Below, piece by piece: positions 36,122-46,493 of a stretch of 64,000 nucleotides of DNA; the first letter of the stretch is position 1; each line of letters starts with the position of its first letter. Where the stretch lies: the NCBI RefSeq assembly GCF_000018885.1, contig NC_010168.1, positions 1,860,001-1,924,000 on the forward strand. Reading direction: 5' to 3'. The position numbers were made by a program, and so were the translations under genes. The stretch comes from Renibacterium salmoninarum ATCC 33209. GTDB lineage: Bacteria > Actinomycetota > Actinomycetes > Actinomycetales > Micrococcaceae. Under the pieces are notes generated by a model that had not been told where the DNA came from, did not search any database, and saw only the letters and a list, made by a program, of their open reading frames with translations.

Positions 36122-36254
36122 TATGGTCAATCATTTGTAGCTATACCGAGAGTAAAGTACAGATAGGCGCACGTCGTATGGAGCGGTGAGAGTAGTCTCG
36201 CCATTGAATGCCCCACCCGCCTAGCGGACTACGGATACTCAACGAGGAGTTTTT

Positions 36255-37403
36255 ATGAGCTTGCACCGCCCTAGCTGGATGAACGAGGATCTTGACGCCT
36301 TGGCAGATCTGGCCAGAGAGTTTTACACCAAAGAGGCCGCTCCCAACGAAGAACGCTGGAATGAGCAACAGCACGTGGACCGCGAGCTGTGGACAAAAGC
36401 CGGCGAGCTCGGCATGCACTGCCTGAGTATCCCGGAAGAATACGGTGGCGGCGGTGGTGACTACCGACACGAGGCAGTGGTGGTTACCGAGCAGATGCGT
36501 GCACTCGCACCGTCCTTCGGTGCGTCCTTGCACAATGTGATCGTGGCGCACTACCTCAACGCCTATGGCACCGAAGCGCAGAAACAGAACTGGTTGCCAA
36601 AAATGGCCACGGCCGAATACATCGGCGCGATTGCGATGACTGAGCCGGGCACTGGCTCCGATCTGCAGTCGGTGCGCACCAGCGCCAAATTGGACGGCAA
36701 AGAGTACGTCATCAATGGCGCCAAAACCTTCATCACCAATGGCTTCCTGAGTAACTTCATTGTCGTCGTTGCCAAAACGACCGAAGAAGGCGGATCCGGT
36801 GGCATCTCCTTGATCGCCGTCGAAACCGATAAGGTTGAGGGCTTCCGGCGTGGACGGAATCTGCGCAAGATTGGCCAACACGGTCAGGATACTTGTGAGC
36901 TGTTCTTCGACGACGTCCGGGTGCCGGCCGAGAATTTGCTGGGCGGTGAGCCGAATAAGGGCTTCATTCAACTGATGCAGCAGCTAGGGCAGGAGCGTTT
37001 GCTGATCGGAACCATGGCAGCAGCGAACATCGAGAAATCGGGGCAGCTCGCGGTGCAGTACGCCAAAGAGCGTCAAGCCTTCGGTAAACCGATTTTGAGT
37101 TTCCAGAACACCAAGTTCGTACTAGCCGAGTGCGACACTATCGCCTCGATCGCCTGGGCCTTCCACGACGAATGCGTTGCCAAACACATCGTGGGTGAAC
37201 TGGACGTACCGACGGCGTCGAAGGCTAAATGGTGGCTCACCGAGCAGCAAAACATCGTGGCTGATAGGTGCCTGCAGATCTTCGGTGGCTATGGCTACAT
37301 GGAGGAATACCCGATCGGCAGAATCTTCGCCGACGCTCGGGTGCAGAAGATCTATGGTGGCACGAACGAGATCATGAAAGAACTCATTTCGCGCAGCCTC
37401 TAA
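36255..37403 (+). CDS. acyl-CoA dehydrogenase (long-/medium-chain type)
   Basis: A 382-aa flavoprotein catalysing the first oxidation of an acyl-CoA. Motifs: IAMTEPGTGSDLQSVRT (about residues 124-140), YVINGAKTFITNGFLSNF, LFFDDVRVPAENLLGGEPNKGF, FGGYGYMEEYPIGRIFADARV, and the catalytic Glu in YGGTNEIMKELISR. GAGGAG is six bases before the ATG. It is the only plus-strand gene of the acyl-CoA island and intact. The repeated motif site B is 134 bp upstream. Confidence 0.92.
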   Translation: MSLHRPSWMNEDLDALADLAREFYTKEAAPNEERWNEQQHVDRELWTKAGELGMHCLSIPEEYGGGGGDYRHEAVVVTEQMRALAPSFGASLHNVIVAHYLNAYGTEAQKQNWLPKMATAEYIGAIAMTEPGTGSDLQSVRTSAKLDGKEYVINGAKTFITNGFLSNFIVVVAKTTEEGGSGGISLIAVETDKVEGFRRGRNLRKIGQHGQDTCELFFDDVRVPAENLLGGEPNKGFIQLMQQLGQERLLIGTMAAANIEKSGQLAVQYAKERQAFGKPILSFQNTKFVLAECDTIASIAWAFHDECVAKHIVGELDVPTASKAKWWLTEQQNIVADRCLQIFGGYGYMEEYPIGRIFADARVQKIYGGTNEIMKELISRSL

Positions 37404-37517
37404 GCTTCAGAGCGGATGTTCCAGCCCACGGCTGAGCCAGAAAAGTGGGGAGGGCTGCCTGCTGCCCATGGATGTTCAGCCAGAGTGGGCAAGAGCGAGC
37501 CAACAATTTCGAAAACC

Positions 37518-37569
37518 AGATAACGACGGCGGGCCCAGCACTTGAATGCCGGGCCCGCCGTCGTTATCT
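37518..37569 (-). terminator. bidirectional-looking terminator between acyl-CoA dehydrogenase and adk
   Basis: Perfect 19-bp arms (37518-37536, 37551-37569), core ACGACGGCGGGCCC, 14-nt loop. On the minus strand GGTTTTCG follows, making it the adk terminator; it also sits 115 nt after the plus-strand gene. Confidence 0.85.
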
Positions 37570-37584
37570 ATTGGAACAGTAAAG

Positions 37585-38166
37585 CTATTTTGCTGCGCGC
37601 ACGCCGTCTATTGCTGCCATGATTCGGTCAGTGACCTCATCGATGGCGCCGATGCCGTCTACCTTAGCTAGCAGCCCTAGCTTCTGGTAACGAACAACAA
37701 CCGCTTCGGTCTGCGTGTGGTACAAATTCAAACGGTGCCGGATGACCTTCTCATCGTCATCACTACGACCGGATTCTTTTGCTCGGCCCAAAAGCCTACG
37801 CACCAGTTCCTCGTCATCAGCGGTGAGCTGCAAGACGACGTCGAGCTTTTCGCCACCGGCACTCAAGATGTCATCAAGCTCATTAACCTGAGCCGAGGTC
37901 CGCGGATAACCATCTAGCAAGAAGCCATGCTGTACGTCTTCTTGCTGTAACCGGTCGCGAACCATCTTGTTGGTTACCGAATCCGGGACATAGTCCCCAG
38001 CATCCATGTACTTCTTAGCTTCTAGGCCCAGCGGAGTTTCGCCTTTGACATTCGCCCGGAAAATATCACCAGTCGAAATGGCAACAATGCCCAAACGATC
38101 CGAAATCCACTCAGCTTGCGTGCCCTTGCCAGATCCAGGAGGCCCTACAATCAGCATTCTGGTCAT
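37585..38166 (-). CDS. adk: adenylate kinase
   Basis: A 193-aa short-form (no zinc LID) kinase interconverting AMP+ATP and 2 ADP. P-loop GPPGSGKGT (residues 8-16), AMP site STGDIFRAN, DGYPRT, and the short lid ELVRRLLGRAKESGRSDD. Its ATG overlaps the secY stop (ATGA), so it is coupled to secY. In many actinobacteria map follows directly; here the next gene downstream is a convergent acyl-CoA dehydrogenase. Confidence 0.96.
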   Translation of the reverse strand: MTRMLIVGPPGSGKGTQAEWISDRLGIVAISTGDIFRANVKGETPLGLEAKKYMDAGDYVPDSVTNKMVRDRLQQEDVQHGFLLDGYPRTSAQVNELDDILSAGGEKLDVVLQLTADDEELVRRLLGRAKESGRSDDDEKVIRHRLNLYHTQTEAVVVRYQKLGLLAKVDGIGAIDEVTDRIMAAIDGVRAAK

Positions 38167-39491
38167 CGCAAAAGCCCTTCGTAGTGCCGTTGTTGCAACT
38201 GTGCGTCAATCTGCTTCACCGTCTCCAAGCCGACGCCAACCATAATCAGCAGCGATGTGCCGCCGAAAGGGAAGTTCTGGTTGGCCTGGATAAGCACTAG
38301 AGCAATCAACGGGATGAGCGCGACCAAGCCCAGATAAATTGCACCGGGAAGCGTAATCCGCGAAAGCACATACTGCAGGTAATCGGCCGTAGGCTTGCCC
38401 GCCCTGATACCGGGAATGAAGCCGCCGTACTTCTTCATGTTGTCCGATACTTCTTCAGGGTTGAAGGTGATCGCCACGTAGAAGTAGGTGAAGAACAGAA
38501 TCATCAAGAAGTACAAGACCATGTAGATCGGGTGGTCACCCTTGGTCAGGTTGTCCGTGATCCAGGTAGCCCAGGCCGGCACATTGGCCGGGTCACTGCC
38601 ACGAGCAAACTGCGCAATCAAAGCTGGCAGGTAAAGCAACGACGAAGCAAAGATCACGGGCACAACGCCAGCCATATTGACCTTGATCGGAATGTACGTC
38701 GTAGTACCTCCGACGGTGCGTCTACCGATCATCCGTTTCGCGTATTGAACAGGAATGCGTCTTTGCGACTGTTCGACGAAAATAACCAGTGCCATCACCA
38801 CTATGCCCAGCACAATCACAATGAAGAACTGACCAACGCTCTTGGTCCAGATTTCACCGAGCGAAATCGGGAAGCGCGCCACGATCGAGGTAAAGATCAA
38901 CAGCGACATGCCGTTGCCTACACCCTTTTCGGTGACAAGCTCGCCCATCCACATGATGAGGCCGGTACCCGCGGTCAAAGTAATGATGAGCAAGATAGTG
39001 GTCACAATCGAGGTGTCCGGAATGATCGCCGAAGGCGTACCATCCTGACCACAGCCGCCAAGCAGCTGTCCGGAACGTGCCAACGAGACCAAAGTCGTCG
39101 CGTTGAGCAGGCCTAAAGCAATAGTGAGGTAGCGGGTGTACTGGGTGAGCTTAGTCTGGCCCTGCCCGCCCTCGAGGTGTAGCTCCTGGAAACGTGGGAT
39201 GACCACGCGCAGTAGCTGAATAATGATGCTTGCCGTGATGTACGGCATGATGCCCAACGCGAAGATGGACACCTGCAAGAGTGCGCCGCCGCTAAAGAGG
39301 TTGACTAGCTGGTAAATACCACCGCTAGTGTCACCTCCACCGGGAGCAAGACACTGTTGAACGTTGTTATAGTTCACACCCGGCGAGGGTACAAATGCGC
39401 CGAGTCGGAAGATGACGATGATGCCCAGCGTGAACAACAACTTGCGTCGCAGATCAGGCGTGCGAAAGGCGCGGCCAAAGGCGGAAAGCAA
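38163..39491 (-). CDS. secY: preprotein translocase channel subunit SecY
   Basis: About 442 aa with ten TM helices forming the Sec channel. Start chosen at TTG 39491 (reads as MLSAFGRAFRTPDLRRKLLFT), which has AGGAGG four bases upstream; the frame is open to 39545 but that part lacks a ribosome site. Motifs: FRLGAFVPSPGV, GIMPYITASIIIQLL (TM2), GNGMSLLIF, and the cytosolic loops with RRIPVQYAKRM. Overlaps adk. A terminator-like hairpin separates it from rplO. Confidence 0.96.
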   Translation of the reverse strand: MLSAFGRAFRTPDLRRKLLFTLGIIVIFRLGAFVPSPGVNYNNVQQCLAPGGGDTSGGIYQLVNLFSGGALLQVSIFALGIMPYITASIIIQLLRVVIPRFQELHLEGGQGQTKLTQYTRYLTIALGLLNATTLVSLARSGQLLGGCGQDGTPSAIIPDTSIVTTILLIITLTAGTGLIMWMGELVTEKGVGNGMSLLIFTSIVARFPISLGEIWTKSVGQFFIVIVLGIVVMALVIFVEQSQRRIPVQYAKRMIGRRTVGGTTTYIPIKVNMAGVVPVIFASSLLYLPALIAQFARGSDPANVPAWATWITDNLTKGDHPIYMVLYFLMILFFTYFYVAITFNPEEVSDNMKKYGGFIPGIRAGKPTADYLQYVLSRITLPGAIYLGLVALIPLIALVLIQANQNFPFGGTSLLIMVGVGLETVKQIDAQLQQRHYEGLLR

Positions 39492-39576
39492 GCGTCCTCC
39501 TGAAGTTATTGGTTCCGAAGAAGTTGGGCCGCCGTGGCCCACCAACCGAGTCTAGTGGGTAGACCCTATAGATAAC

Positions 39577-39619
39577 GAAAAACTCTTGGTGAGCGAGCTG
39601 AATGCCCGCCCACCAAGAG
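39577..39619 (-). terminator. terminator/attenuator between rplO and secY
   Basis: On the minus strand CTCTTGGTG ... CACCAAGAG (9-bp arms, 39611-39619 and 39583-39591) followed by TTTTTCG. It has the classic Rho-independent form, 27 nt after rplO, so secY-adk may have reduced or separate transcription. Confidence 0.8.
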
Positions 39620-39645
39620 CTCATTTCTTGCTACACAACAAAGCT

Positions 39646-40161
39646 CTAGAGCTCCGTGGCGGTACCGCCGGCAGCAACAATCTTTTCAATCGCACTAGCA
39701 GAGTACGCGTTGACGGTGACCTGGACCTTGACGGTCAGTTCTCCGGTTCCGAGCACCTTGACCGGCTGATTCTTGCTAACCGCGCCGTTGGCGATCAGAT
39801 TTTCAACGGTTATCTCGCCACCATTCGGGTATAGCTCGGAGAGCTTGTCCAGGTTAACAACCTGGAACTCCACCCGGAAGGGGTTCTTGAAGCCGCGAAG
39901 CTTCGGCAAACGCATGTGCAACGGCAGCTGGCCACCGGCAAAGCCGGCCTTGATCTGGTAGCGTGCCTTGGTTCCTTTGGTACCACGACCAGCAGTCTTA
40001 CCCTTGGAGCCTTCGCCACGACCAACGCGGGTCTTAGCGGTCTTGGCGCCGGGGGCCGGACGCAGGTGGTGAACCTTCAGCGCATTCTGCTTTTCAACGG
40101 TTTCTGCCTTAGCGGCGTCTTCCTTAGCAGCTTTCGACTTAGTCTTAGTAGCTTCAGCCAT
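39646..40161 (-). CDS. rplO: 50S ribosomal protein L15
   Basis: A 171-aa protein. After a charged N-terminal extension of about 25 residues ([20 protein letters not shown]) comes the canonical [36 protein letters not shown] and [21 protein letters not shown]-terminus [13 protein letters not shown]. Follows rpmD by 2 nt. Confidence 0.97.
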   Translation of the reverse strand: MAEATKTKSKAAKEDAAKAETVEKQNALKVHHLRPAPGAKTAKTRVGRGEGSKGKTAGRGTKGTKARYQIKAGFAGGQLPLHMRLPKLRGFKNPFRVEFQVVNLDKLSELYPNGGEITVENLIANGAVSKNQPVKVLGTGELTVKVQVTVNAYSASAIEKIVAAGGTATEL

Positions 40162-40163
40162 GA

Positions 40164-40376
40164 TTACTTCGCCTCCTCTACCTTCACCAAGTGCGGAATC
40201 GTGTTGATCATGCCAACGGTCACCGCATCAGCCTTGCGCACAACGGTATGACCGATGCGCTTGAGGCCCAGTGAACGCAGCGTGTCACGCTGATTCTGCT
40301 TTCCACCAATGGTGGACTTGATCTGAGTGATTTCCAGCGTCTTTTCAGACACCTGAACATTCTTCGGGGTGGTCAT
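40164..40376 (-). CDS. rpmD: 50S ribosomal protein L30
   Basis: A 70-aa protein with [20 protein letters not shown] and [20 protein letters not shown], the full L30 core. The ATG overlaps the rpsE stop by one base (TAATG), so translation is coupled. Confidence 0.97.
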   Translation of the reverse strand: MTTPKNVQVSEKTLEITQIKSTIGGKQNQRDTLRSLGLKRIGHTVVRKADAVTVGMINTIPHLVKVEEAK

Positions 40377-41092
40377 TATGCACCTGCCTTTTCCTGAATC
40401 GCACGCAATAGCGGACCCGGGACAACCTCATCCATCGGCAAACCGCGGCGAGCTGCAACAGCAGCCGGCTCTTCGAGCTGACGCAATGCGGCAACCGTGG
40501 CGTGCACGATGTTGATCTGGTTGGAGGAGCCGAGCGACTTCGACAAGATGTCGTGAACGCCAGCGCATTCCAAGATGGCGCGCACTGGACCACCGGCGAT
40601 AACGCCAGTACCCGGAGCTGCCGGACGCAACAGTACGACGCCGGCAGCGGCCTCGCCCTGTACGCGGTGCGGAATGGTCTTGCCCACGCGTGGAACGCGG
40701 AAGAAGGACTTCTTAGCTTCTTCGACGCCCTTGGCGATAGCCGCGGGAACTTCCTTGGCCTTGCCGTAGCCGACGCCGACCAAACCATTGCCGTCGCCGA
40801 CAATCATCAGAGCGGTGAAGCTAAAGCGACGGCCACCCTTGACGACCTTGGCTACGCGGTTGATGGTTACCAGTTTTTCAATGTACTGGTTCTTTTCAGC
40901 ATCGCGGCCACCGTCGCGGCCACCGTCACGGCCGCCACGGCCACCACGATCGTTGCGCTCGCCACGACGTCCACCACCACGGCGGTCTTCGTTGGAGCCC
41001 GCAGAGGTTTCGGTAGCAGCAGTTGCTTCAGTGTTCTCAGACACAGTGCTTCCTGCACTTTCTGTGCTTGCTTGATTCGTGTTCTCGCTCAC
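40376..41092 (-). CDS. rpsE: 30S ribosomal protein S5 with Arg/Gly-rich N-terminal extension
   Basis: A 238-aa protein; the canonical S5 (about 165 aa) starts near [21 protein letters not shown]. Before it lies a 65-residue extension: a Thr/Glu-rich segment, then [18 protein letters not shown] with [11 protein letters not shown] repeats. GTG start overlaps the rplR stop (GTGA). Core motifs [27 protein letters not shown] and [16 protein letters not shown] are normal. The extension's DNA contains short tandem repeats. Confidence 0.96.
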   Translation of the reverse strand: MSENTNQASTESAGSTVSENTEATAATETSAGSNEDRRGGGRRGERNDRGGRGGRDGGRDGGRDAEKNQYIEKLVTINRVAKVVKGGRRFSFTALMIVGDGNGLVGVGYGKAKEVPAAIAKGVEEAKKSFFRVPRVGKTIPHRVQGEAAAGVVLLRPAAPGTGVIAGGPVRAILECAGVHDILSKSLGSSNQINIVHATVAALRQLEEPAAVAARRGLPMDEVVPGPLLRAIQEKAGA

Positions 41093-41472
41093 AGTGACAA
41101 CCCACCTTCGCGCGCACCGTCGGCAACTGCCGCGATTCGGCCGTGGTACTTGTTACCGCCACGGTCGAATACGACGGTTTCAACGCCGGCTTTTTTGGCA
41201 CGGTCGGCTACGAGCTCGCCGACGCGCTTGGCTTTTGCAGTCTTATCGCCTTCGAACGTCCGCAGATCGGCTTCCAAAGTAGAAGCAGACGCTACAGTGA
41301 CGCCCTTGCTGTCATCGACAACCTGAACGAAAATGTGACGAGCAGAGCGGGTAACTACCAGACGAGGACGTGCCTCGGTACCGGTAATCCGCTTGCGTAC
41401 ACGCAGGTGACGACGACCGCGAGCAGCCGAACGGGACTTGCCCTTGCTGTTCTTGTTGATGGTCAAAACCAT
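41089..41472 (-). CDS. rplR: 50S ribosomal protein L18
   Basis: A 127-aa 5S-rRNA-binding protein: [44 protein letters not shown] and [25 protein letters not shown]. It lies 2 nt after rplF and overlaps rpsE by 4 bp. Confidence 0.97.
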   Translation of the reverse strand: MVLTINKNSKGKSRSAARGRRHLRVRKRITGTEARPRLVVTRSARHIFVQVVDDSKGVTVASASTLEADLRTFEGDKTAKAKRVGELVADRAKKAGVETVVFDRGGNKYHGRIAAVADGAREGGLSL

Positions 41473-41474
41473 GA

Positions 41475-42029
<555 letters not shown>

Positions 42030-42428
42030 TTACCAGACGTAGGCGAGGACTTCCCCACCCACGCCCTTCTTTGCAGCCTGGCGGTCGGTCAGCAGGCCGG
42101 AGGACGTCGACAAAATTGCGACGCCCAAGCCGCCCAGCACCTTCGGCAGGTTGGTGGACTTTGCGTAAACGCGCAGTCCGGGCTTGGAAATCCGGCGGAT
42201 GCCGGCGATGGAACGCTCACGGTTCGGACCGAACTTGAGGTCGATGGTCAGGCTCTTGCCGACCTCTGCATCCTCAACCTTCCAGCTGGCGATGTAGCCC
42301 TCAGCCTTCAGGATGTCGGCCACGTGGCCTTTGAGCTTGCTAAACGGCATCTTCACGGAATCGTGGTGTGCCGAGTTTGCGTTGCGCAGACGCGTAAGCA
42401 TATCTGCGACAGGATCTGTCATAGTCAT
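42030..42428 (-). CDS. rpsH: 30S ribosomal protein S8
   Basis: A 132-aa 16S-binding protein: [28 protein letters not shown]-type loop ([25 protein letters not shown]) and the C-terminal [26 protein letters not shown]. The rpsN gene usually found between rplE and rpsH is absent; a hairpin occupies that gap. Confidence 0.97.
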   Translation of the reverse strand: MTMTDPVADMLTRLRNANSAHHDSVKMPFSKLKGHVADILKAEGYIASWKVEDAEVGKSLTIDLKFGPNRERSIAGIRRISKPGLRVYAKSTNLPKVLGGLGVAILSTSSGLLTDRQAAKKGVGGEVLAYVW

Positions 42429-42472
42429 GTGGGCTCTTGCCCTTCCTCGAAGCGGTTTCCGCGTAGTCCAGA

Positions 42473-42494
42473 TCCGGTTGACAATTCAACCGGA
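42473..42494 (-). other. hairpin in the rplE-rpsH gap
   Basis: TCCGGTTGA-CAAT-TCAACCGGA, a 9-bp perfect stem in the 94-nt space where rpsN (S14) often sits. No U-tract; possibly an mRNA processing element or scar of rpsN loss. Confidence 0.55.
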
Positions 42495-42522
42495 CAAAGC
42501 ACGGGACCTACCAAGTAGTTGA

Positions 42523-43104
42523 TTAGTCTTCGGATTTGAACGGGAAGCCAAGCGCCTTAAGCAGCGCGCGACCTTCGTCGTCGGTCTTAGCAGTGGTCAC
42601 CACAGTGATGTCCATACCGCGAATCTTGTCGATAGCGTCCTGGTCGATTTCGTGGAACATAACCTGCTCGGTCAGACCGAAGGTGTAGTTGCCATTGCCA
42701 TCGAACTGCTTGCCTGAAAGTCCGCGGAAGTCGCGGATACGGGGCAGTGCCAGGGTGACCAAACGGTCAACGAATTCCCACATGCGATCGCCGCGCAACG
42801 TGGTGTGCGCACCAATCGGCATGCCTTCACGCAGTTTGAACTGCGCGATCGACTTGCGGGCCTTTGTCACCATCGGCTTTTGGCCGGTGATCAGGGTCAA
42901 ATCGCGAACAGCGCCGTCGATGACCTTGGAGTCGCGAGCAGCCTCGCCAACACCCATGTTCACAACGACCTTGACCAGGCGTGGAACCTGGTTCACGTTG
43001 ACGTAGCTGAAATCGTCCTGCAACGTCTTCTTGATTTCATCCGCATAACGGGTCTTCAGACGCGGTGCGATCTTAACAGTTGCTTCAGAAGTTTCGATGC
43101 TCAT
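42523..43104 (-). CDS. rplE: 50S ribosomal protein L5
   Basis: A 193-aa 5S-rRNA-binding protein: [67 protein letters not shown] and the terminal [19 protein letters not shown]. It overlaps rplX by 4 bp. Confidence 0.97.
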   Translation of the reverse strand: MSIETSEATVKIAPRLKTRYADEIKKTLQDDFSYVNVNQVPRLVKVVVNMGVGEAARDSKVIDGAVRDLTLITGQKPMVTKARKSIAQFKLREGMPIGAHTTLRGDRMWEFVDRLVTLALPRIRDFRGLSGKQFDGNGNYTFGLTEQVMFHEIDQDAIDKIRGMDITVVTTAKTDDEGRALLKALGFPFKSED

Positions 43105-43469
43105 GCCAGATCCTTTCCGGAGCTCTTGGCGAAGCGCACGCGGGTGACGCGTTCGCGGCCATCGCGCTCAACGGTTTCGAGGCGGTAACCGACGCGAGTC
43201 GTCTTCTTAGTGGACGGATCCACCAAGGCCACGTTGGAAATGTGAATCGGGGCTTCGACGATCTCAATGCCACCAGTCTTGGAGCCGCGCTGCGACTGTC
43301 CGACTTTGGTGTGCTTGGTCACACGGTTGATGCCCTCGACGAGCACACGGTTGCTTTCCGTGAAAACCCGCAGGACTTTGCCCTGCTTGCCACGGTCGCC
43401 ACCACGTTCTGCCTTAGCGCCGGTGATGACCTGAACCAGATCACCCTTTTTGATGTTGATCTTGCCCAT
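43101..43469 (-). CDS. rplX: 50S ribosomal protein L24
   Basis: A 122-aa assembly-initiator protein with a KOW motif: [30 protein letters not shown], then [11 protein letters not shown] and [21 protein letters not shown] sequence. It lies 2 nt after rplN. Confidence 0.97.
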   Translation of the reverse strand: MGKINIKKGDLVQVITGAKAERGGDRGKQGKVLRVFTESNRVLVEGINRVTKHTKVGQSQRGSKTGGIEIVEAPIHISNVALVDPSTKKTTRVGYRLETVERDGRERVTRVRFAKSSGKDLA

Positions 43470-43471
43470 GT

Positions 43472-43840
43472 TTACAAGACCTCCGGTGCGAGCGAGATGA
43501 TCTTCATGAACTTCTTATCGCGAAGTTCACGGCCAACAGGTCCGAAGATACGGGTACCGCGGGGGTCACCGTCATTCTTCAAGATCACTGCGGCGTTCTC
43601 ATCGAACTTGATGTAGGAACCATCCGCACGGCGGCGTTCCTTCTTGGTACGGACGATGACGGCCTTAACCACATCGCCCTTCTTGACGTTGCCGCCAGGG
43701 ATAGCATCCTTGACGGTGGCGACGATGACGTCACCAATGCCTGCGTAGCGACGGCCAGATCCACCGAGAACACGGATGGCAAGGATTTCCTTAGCACCAG
43801 TGTTGTCGGCGACCTTGAGTCGCGACTCCTGCTGAATCAC
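43472..43840 (-). CDS. rplN: 50S ribosomal protein L14
   Basis: A 122-aa protein at the subunit interface: [57 protein letters not shown] and [26 protein letters not shown]. It opens the distal ribosomal block; a 274-nt gap and a broken oxidoreductase gene separate it from rpsQ, and a promoter-like sequence lies about 240 nt upstream. Confidence 0.97.
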   Translation of the reverse strand: MIQQESRLKVADNTGAKEILAIRVLGGSGRRYAGIGDVIVATVKDAIPGGNVKKGDVVKAVIVRTKKERRRADGSYIKFDENAAVILKNDGDPRGTRIFGPVGRELRDKKFMKIISLAPEVL

Positions 43841-44074
43841 TAGTTACTCCTGTCGTCTCGCTGGTTCTCATGCTGAAATCACGCTTACAGAATGAGCCTT
43901 GCGGAACAGTTGATCGGGGGTGTCTCTGAACCTGCCTGGATTTTGCCAGAGCAGGACTAAACAGCCATGCCAGGAACATTTGAACCGCTTCTCACCAAAG
44001 GCGATGGGCGGCAGTATGCACTGGCACGATTGTTTACGAGGTTTTGCGCGGGTCTGGATAGACCACACAAACTC

Positions 44075-44090
44075 AATATCTTAGCACGAC
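44075..44090 (-). promoter_or_regulatory. candidate extended -10 promoter for rplN onward
   Basis: Minus strand TGC-TAAGAT (-10 at 44083-44078), an extended -10 with no good -35. It would give a leader of about 230 nt before rplN. The rest of 43841-44114 shows no gene. Confidence 0.4.
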
Positions 44091-44114
44091 TTGAGACTAA
44101 ACTTCTGCCCGGGT

Positions 44115-45624
44115 TCAGTTGACGAGCACGGCAATATTGTGAAATCCAGTGGCTCCGTCGGGCAGCGGGTAGTGGTTCATCGACTCCTGGATCCGGCCCT
44201 CGGCGTCAGTAGCTCGCACATAGATATAGTGATTGCCGGCGTCTTGAGCCTGCCAACTGTATTTCCATTGCCGCCAAGTGTCTTTCGATGGCGCCTCGCC
44301 AAGCTCTGCCATATCCCAGGGGCCATCATCCACTTTCACCTCGACGCTGGCGACGCCGGTATGTTGCGCCCAGGCGGTGCCGGCAACTGCTGCCTGGCCC
44401 TTATCGAGTTTGGCGAATGGTCCTGGCACTTCGATTCGTGAAGCCAGTTTAATTGGCGCCTTCTCAGCATAACCACGCGGCGTCCAATAGGCCTGCTTCC
44501 GATCGAATCGAGTGACTTCAAGGCTAACCAGCCATTTAGTAGCGGAGACGTATCCGTAAAGCCCCGGCACTACCATCCGTACCGGATAGCCATGCTCGGC
44601 TGGAAGCGGTGTGCCGTTCATGCCCACCGCCAATAGGGCGTCACGGGCTTGGTCAGTGAGCGCGTCGAGCGGCGTGCTCGCCGTGTAACCATCTTGCGAG
44701 GTGGAAAGCACCATATCGGCATCCGAGAATACTCCCGCCCGAGCCAGCAAATCTCGAATTGGTGACCCAATCCAGACCGCATTGCCCGCTAACTTACCAC
44801 CCACCTGATTTGATACGCAGGTCAAAGACAAGACTCGCTCGATCATGGGCTCCTTGAGTAACTCGTCGAAGCTCATCGTCACTTCGCGATCCACCATGCC
44901 AAAGATCCGTAGCTGCCAGTTAGAAGTATCGATTTGCGGCACCTGAAGGGCATTATCAATCCGATAAAAATTAGAGTTCGGAGTGACAAAGGGGGGAAAG
45001 TCCCGGAATCTTCAAGTCTGCACCCTCAGGAATGATCTCCCTGTTCTTAGGTGTCGGGAGCACAAAATCGATGACCGACGGGCTGGCTTGCTTAGCGATC
45101 CGACCCAGCGCACCAGCGGCTACCGCAATTACAGCAGAAGCCGTGACCAACTGAAGAAAACTGCGACGATCCAACAACCCAATTGACAACTTGGTGCCGC
45201 TAACTTTTCGGCTCAGCATTTGCAGCACCAGGATGCCAACTAACGCCCCGAGTAAACTCGGCAACACCGCCAGCCAGGAAGAATTTGCCCTAGCCGCCGC
45301 TGCTATAGCACCGGCCAGTCCGAAGACGGTGATTTTGATTGATCCCAGGGGTCGCCTCGGGCGTTCAAGCAGCCCGGCTAAAGCGGCAACAAGTAAAACG
45401 ACGACGCCTAGGCCAACCATCAGGGCTAGTTTGTCGTTGGTACCAAAGGTTTCGATAGCAAAATCTTTGGCCCAGGGTGGCACGATGTCGACCACGAAAG
45501 CACCAACAACTGTCAGCGGTGAACTTATACCTGGCACGGCCAAGGCGACCAGCTCCCCTACGCCCAATGCGGCTAGTGCCGAGGTGACGCCTGATAAAGC
45601 ACGTTTTATCCAGCTTTTCCTCAT
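44115..45624 (-). pseudogene. membrane molybdopterin oxidoreductase (sulfite-oxidase-like), frameshifted
   Basis: The N-terminal frame (MRKSWIKRALSGVTSALAALG) has about five TM helices and LLDRRSFLQLV before the soluble domain; it stops at 44971 after an extra base in a run of six G (44991-44996; C on the coding strand). The true continuation FVTPNSNFYRIDNALQVPQIDTSNW is in the next frame and runs to 44115 with the molybdenum-ligand Cys in LTCVSNQVGG, GYPVRMVVPGLYG and a C-terminal Ig-like dimerisation domain. Removing one base restores about 500 aa. Inserted between rplN and rpsQ on the same strand. Confidence 0.85.
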
Positions 45625-45787
45625 ACAGACGATTCGTAGCCTGGCACCATCCAGATGGGTAGCGGCCAAGCCCGAACACGCCACAACATTTAAGCCAAAA
45701 AAGCTCATCAGCTGAGGCCGCATTGGTCACTTCAACCACACCAGCCCCGGTGTCCGTTGTGAAGTGTTCGAAAAATGCTGACAAACG

Positions 45788-45824
45788 AAGAATCCCCGAC
45801 TCGTTGAACGAATCGGGGCTTCTT
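45788..45824 (-). terminator. terminator downstream of rpsQ
   Basis: Imperfect long hairpin with core ATCCCCGA/TCGGGG(C)T and outer GAAG/CTTC, 12 nt past rpsQ. The minus-strand 3' side reads CTTCGTTTGTC. It would end the rpsJ...rpsQ operon before the oxidoreductase gene. Confidence 0.65.
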
Positions 45825-45835
45825 GTAAATATTGC

Positions 45836-46153
45836 TTATTTGGCCTTTTCGAGAACCTCGACCAGGCGCCAGCGCTTGGTAGCTGACAGCGGACGAGTCT
45901 CGCTGATCAGAACCAAGTCACCGATACCGGCTGAGTTTTCTTCGTCATGAGCCTTGACCTTGGAGGTCCGACGCAGAACCTTGCCGTAGAGCGCGTGCTT
46001 AACACGGTCTTCGACCTGAACCACGATGGTTTTCTGCATCTTGTCAGAAACCACGTAGCCACGACGGGTTTTGCGGTAACCACGGGCCGAGGTTGCAGCC
46101 TCAGTCTCAACAGTTTCAGCGGTCACGGTTGCCTCTTTGTTCTCTTCACTCAC
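45836..46153 (-). CDS. rpsQ: 30S ribosomal protein S17
   Basis: A 105-aa protein: about 25 extra N-terminal residues, then [41 protein letters not shown] and [22 protein letters not shown]. It overlaps rpmC by 4 bp; last gene of the rpsJ operon. Confidence 0.97.
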   Translation of the reverse strand: MSEENKEATVTAETVETEAATSARGYRKTRRGYVVSDKMQKTIVVQVEDRVKHALYGKVLRRTSKVKAHDEENSAGIGDLVLISETRPLSATKRWRLVEVLEKAK

Positions 46154-46491
46154 TTGGCAGCCTCCTCAGTAGCTTCAGCTTCAGCCTCAACGGCTTTTTC
46201 TTCGGCCTTCTTGGCAGGCTTCTTCTTGGACTTGGCCTCAGCCTTGTCCTCCGCCACAGCAGCGACGAAGTCTGGGCGAATACCCAGCTCGCGCTCACGC
46301 AGCACGGTGTAGATCCGCGCGATATCGCGCTTCACTGCACGCAGCCGGCCATGGTTCTCCAGCTGCCCAGTGGCGGACTGGAAACGCAAGTTGAACAGTT
46401 CTTCCTTGGCTTTGCGCAGTTCGTCGGTGAGACGTTCTTTGTCGAAGCCGTCAAGCTTCTGCGCTGCCAGATCTTTAGTTCCAACTGCCAT
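46150..46491 (-). CDS. rpmC: 50S ribosomal protein L29 with charged C-terminal tail
   Basis: A 113-aa protein; the L29 helical hairpin ([50 protein letters not shown]) covers residues 20-70. The last 40 residues are a Lys/Ala/Glu-rich tail ([19 protein letters not shown]), making it longer than the usual 65-77 aa. Follows rplP by 2 nt. Confidence 0.96.
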   Translation of the reverse strand: MAVGTKDLAAQKLDGFDKERLTDELRKAKEELFNLRFQSATGQLENHGRLRAVKRDIARIYTVLRERELGIRPDFVAAVAEDKAEAKSKKKPAKKAEEKAVEAEAEATEEAAK

Positions 46492-46493
46492 TT

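Noticed and set aside
40900..41000. Short tandem repeats that might be a CRISPR or VNTR
   Set aside because: They are in-frame codons of the RGG/GRDG extension of S5, without spacers.
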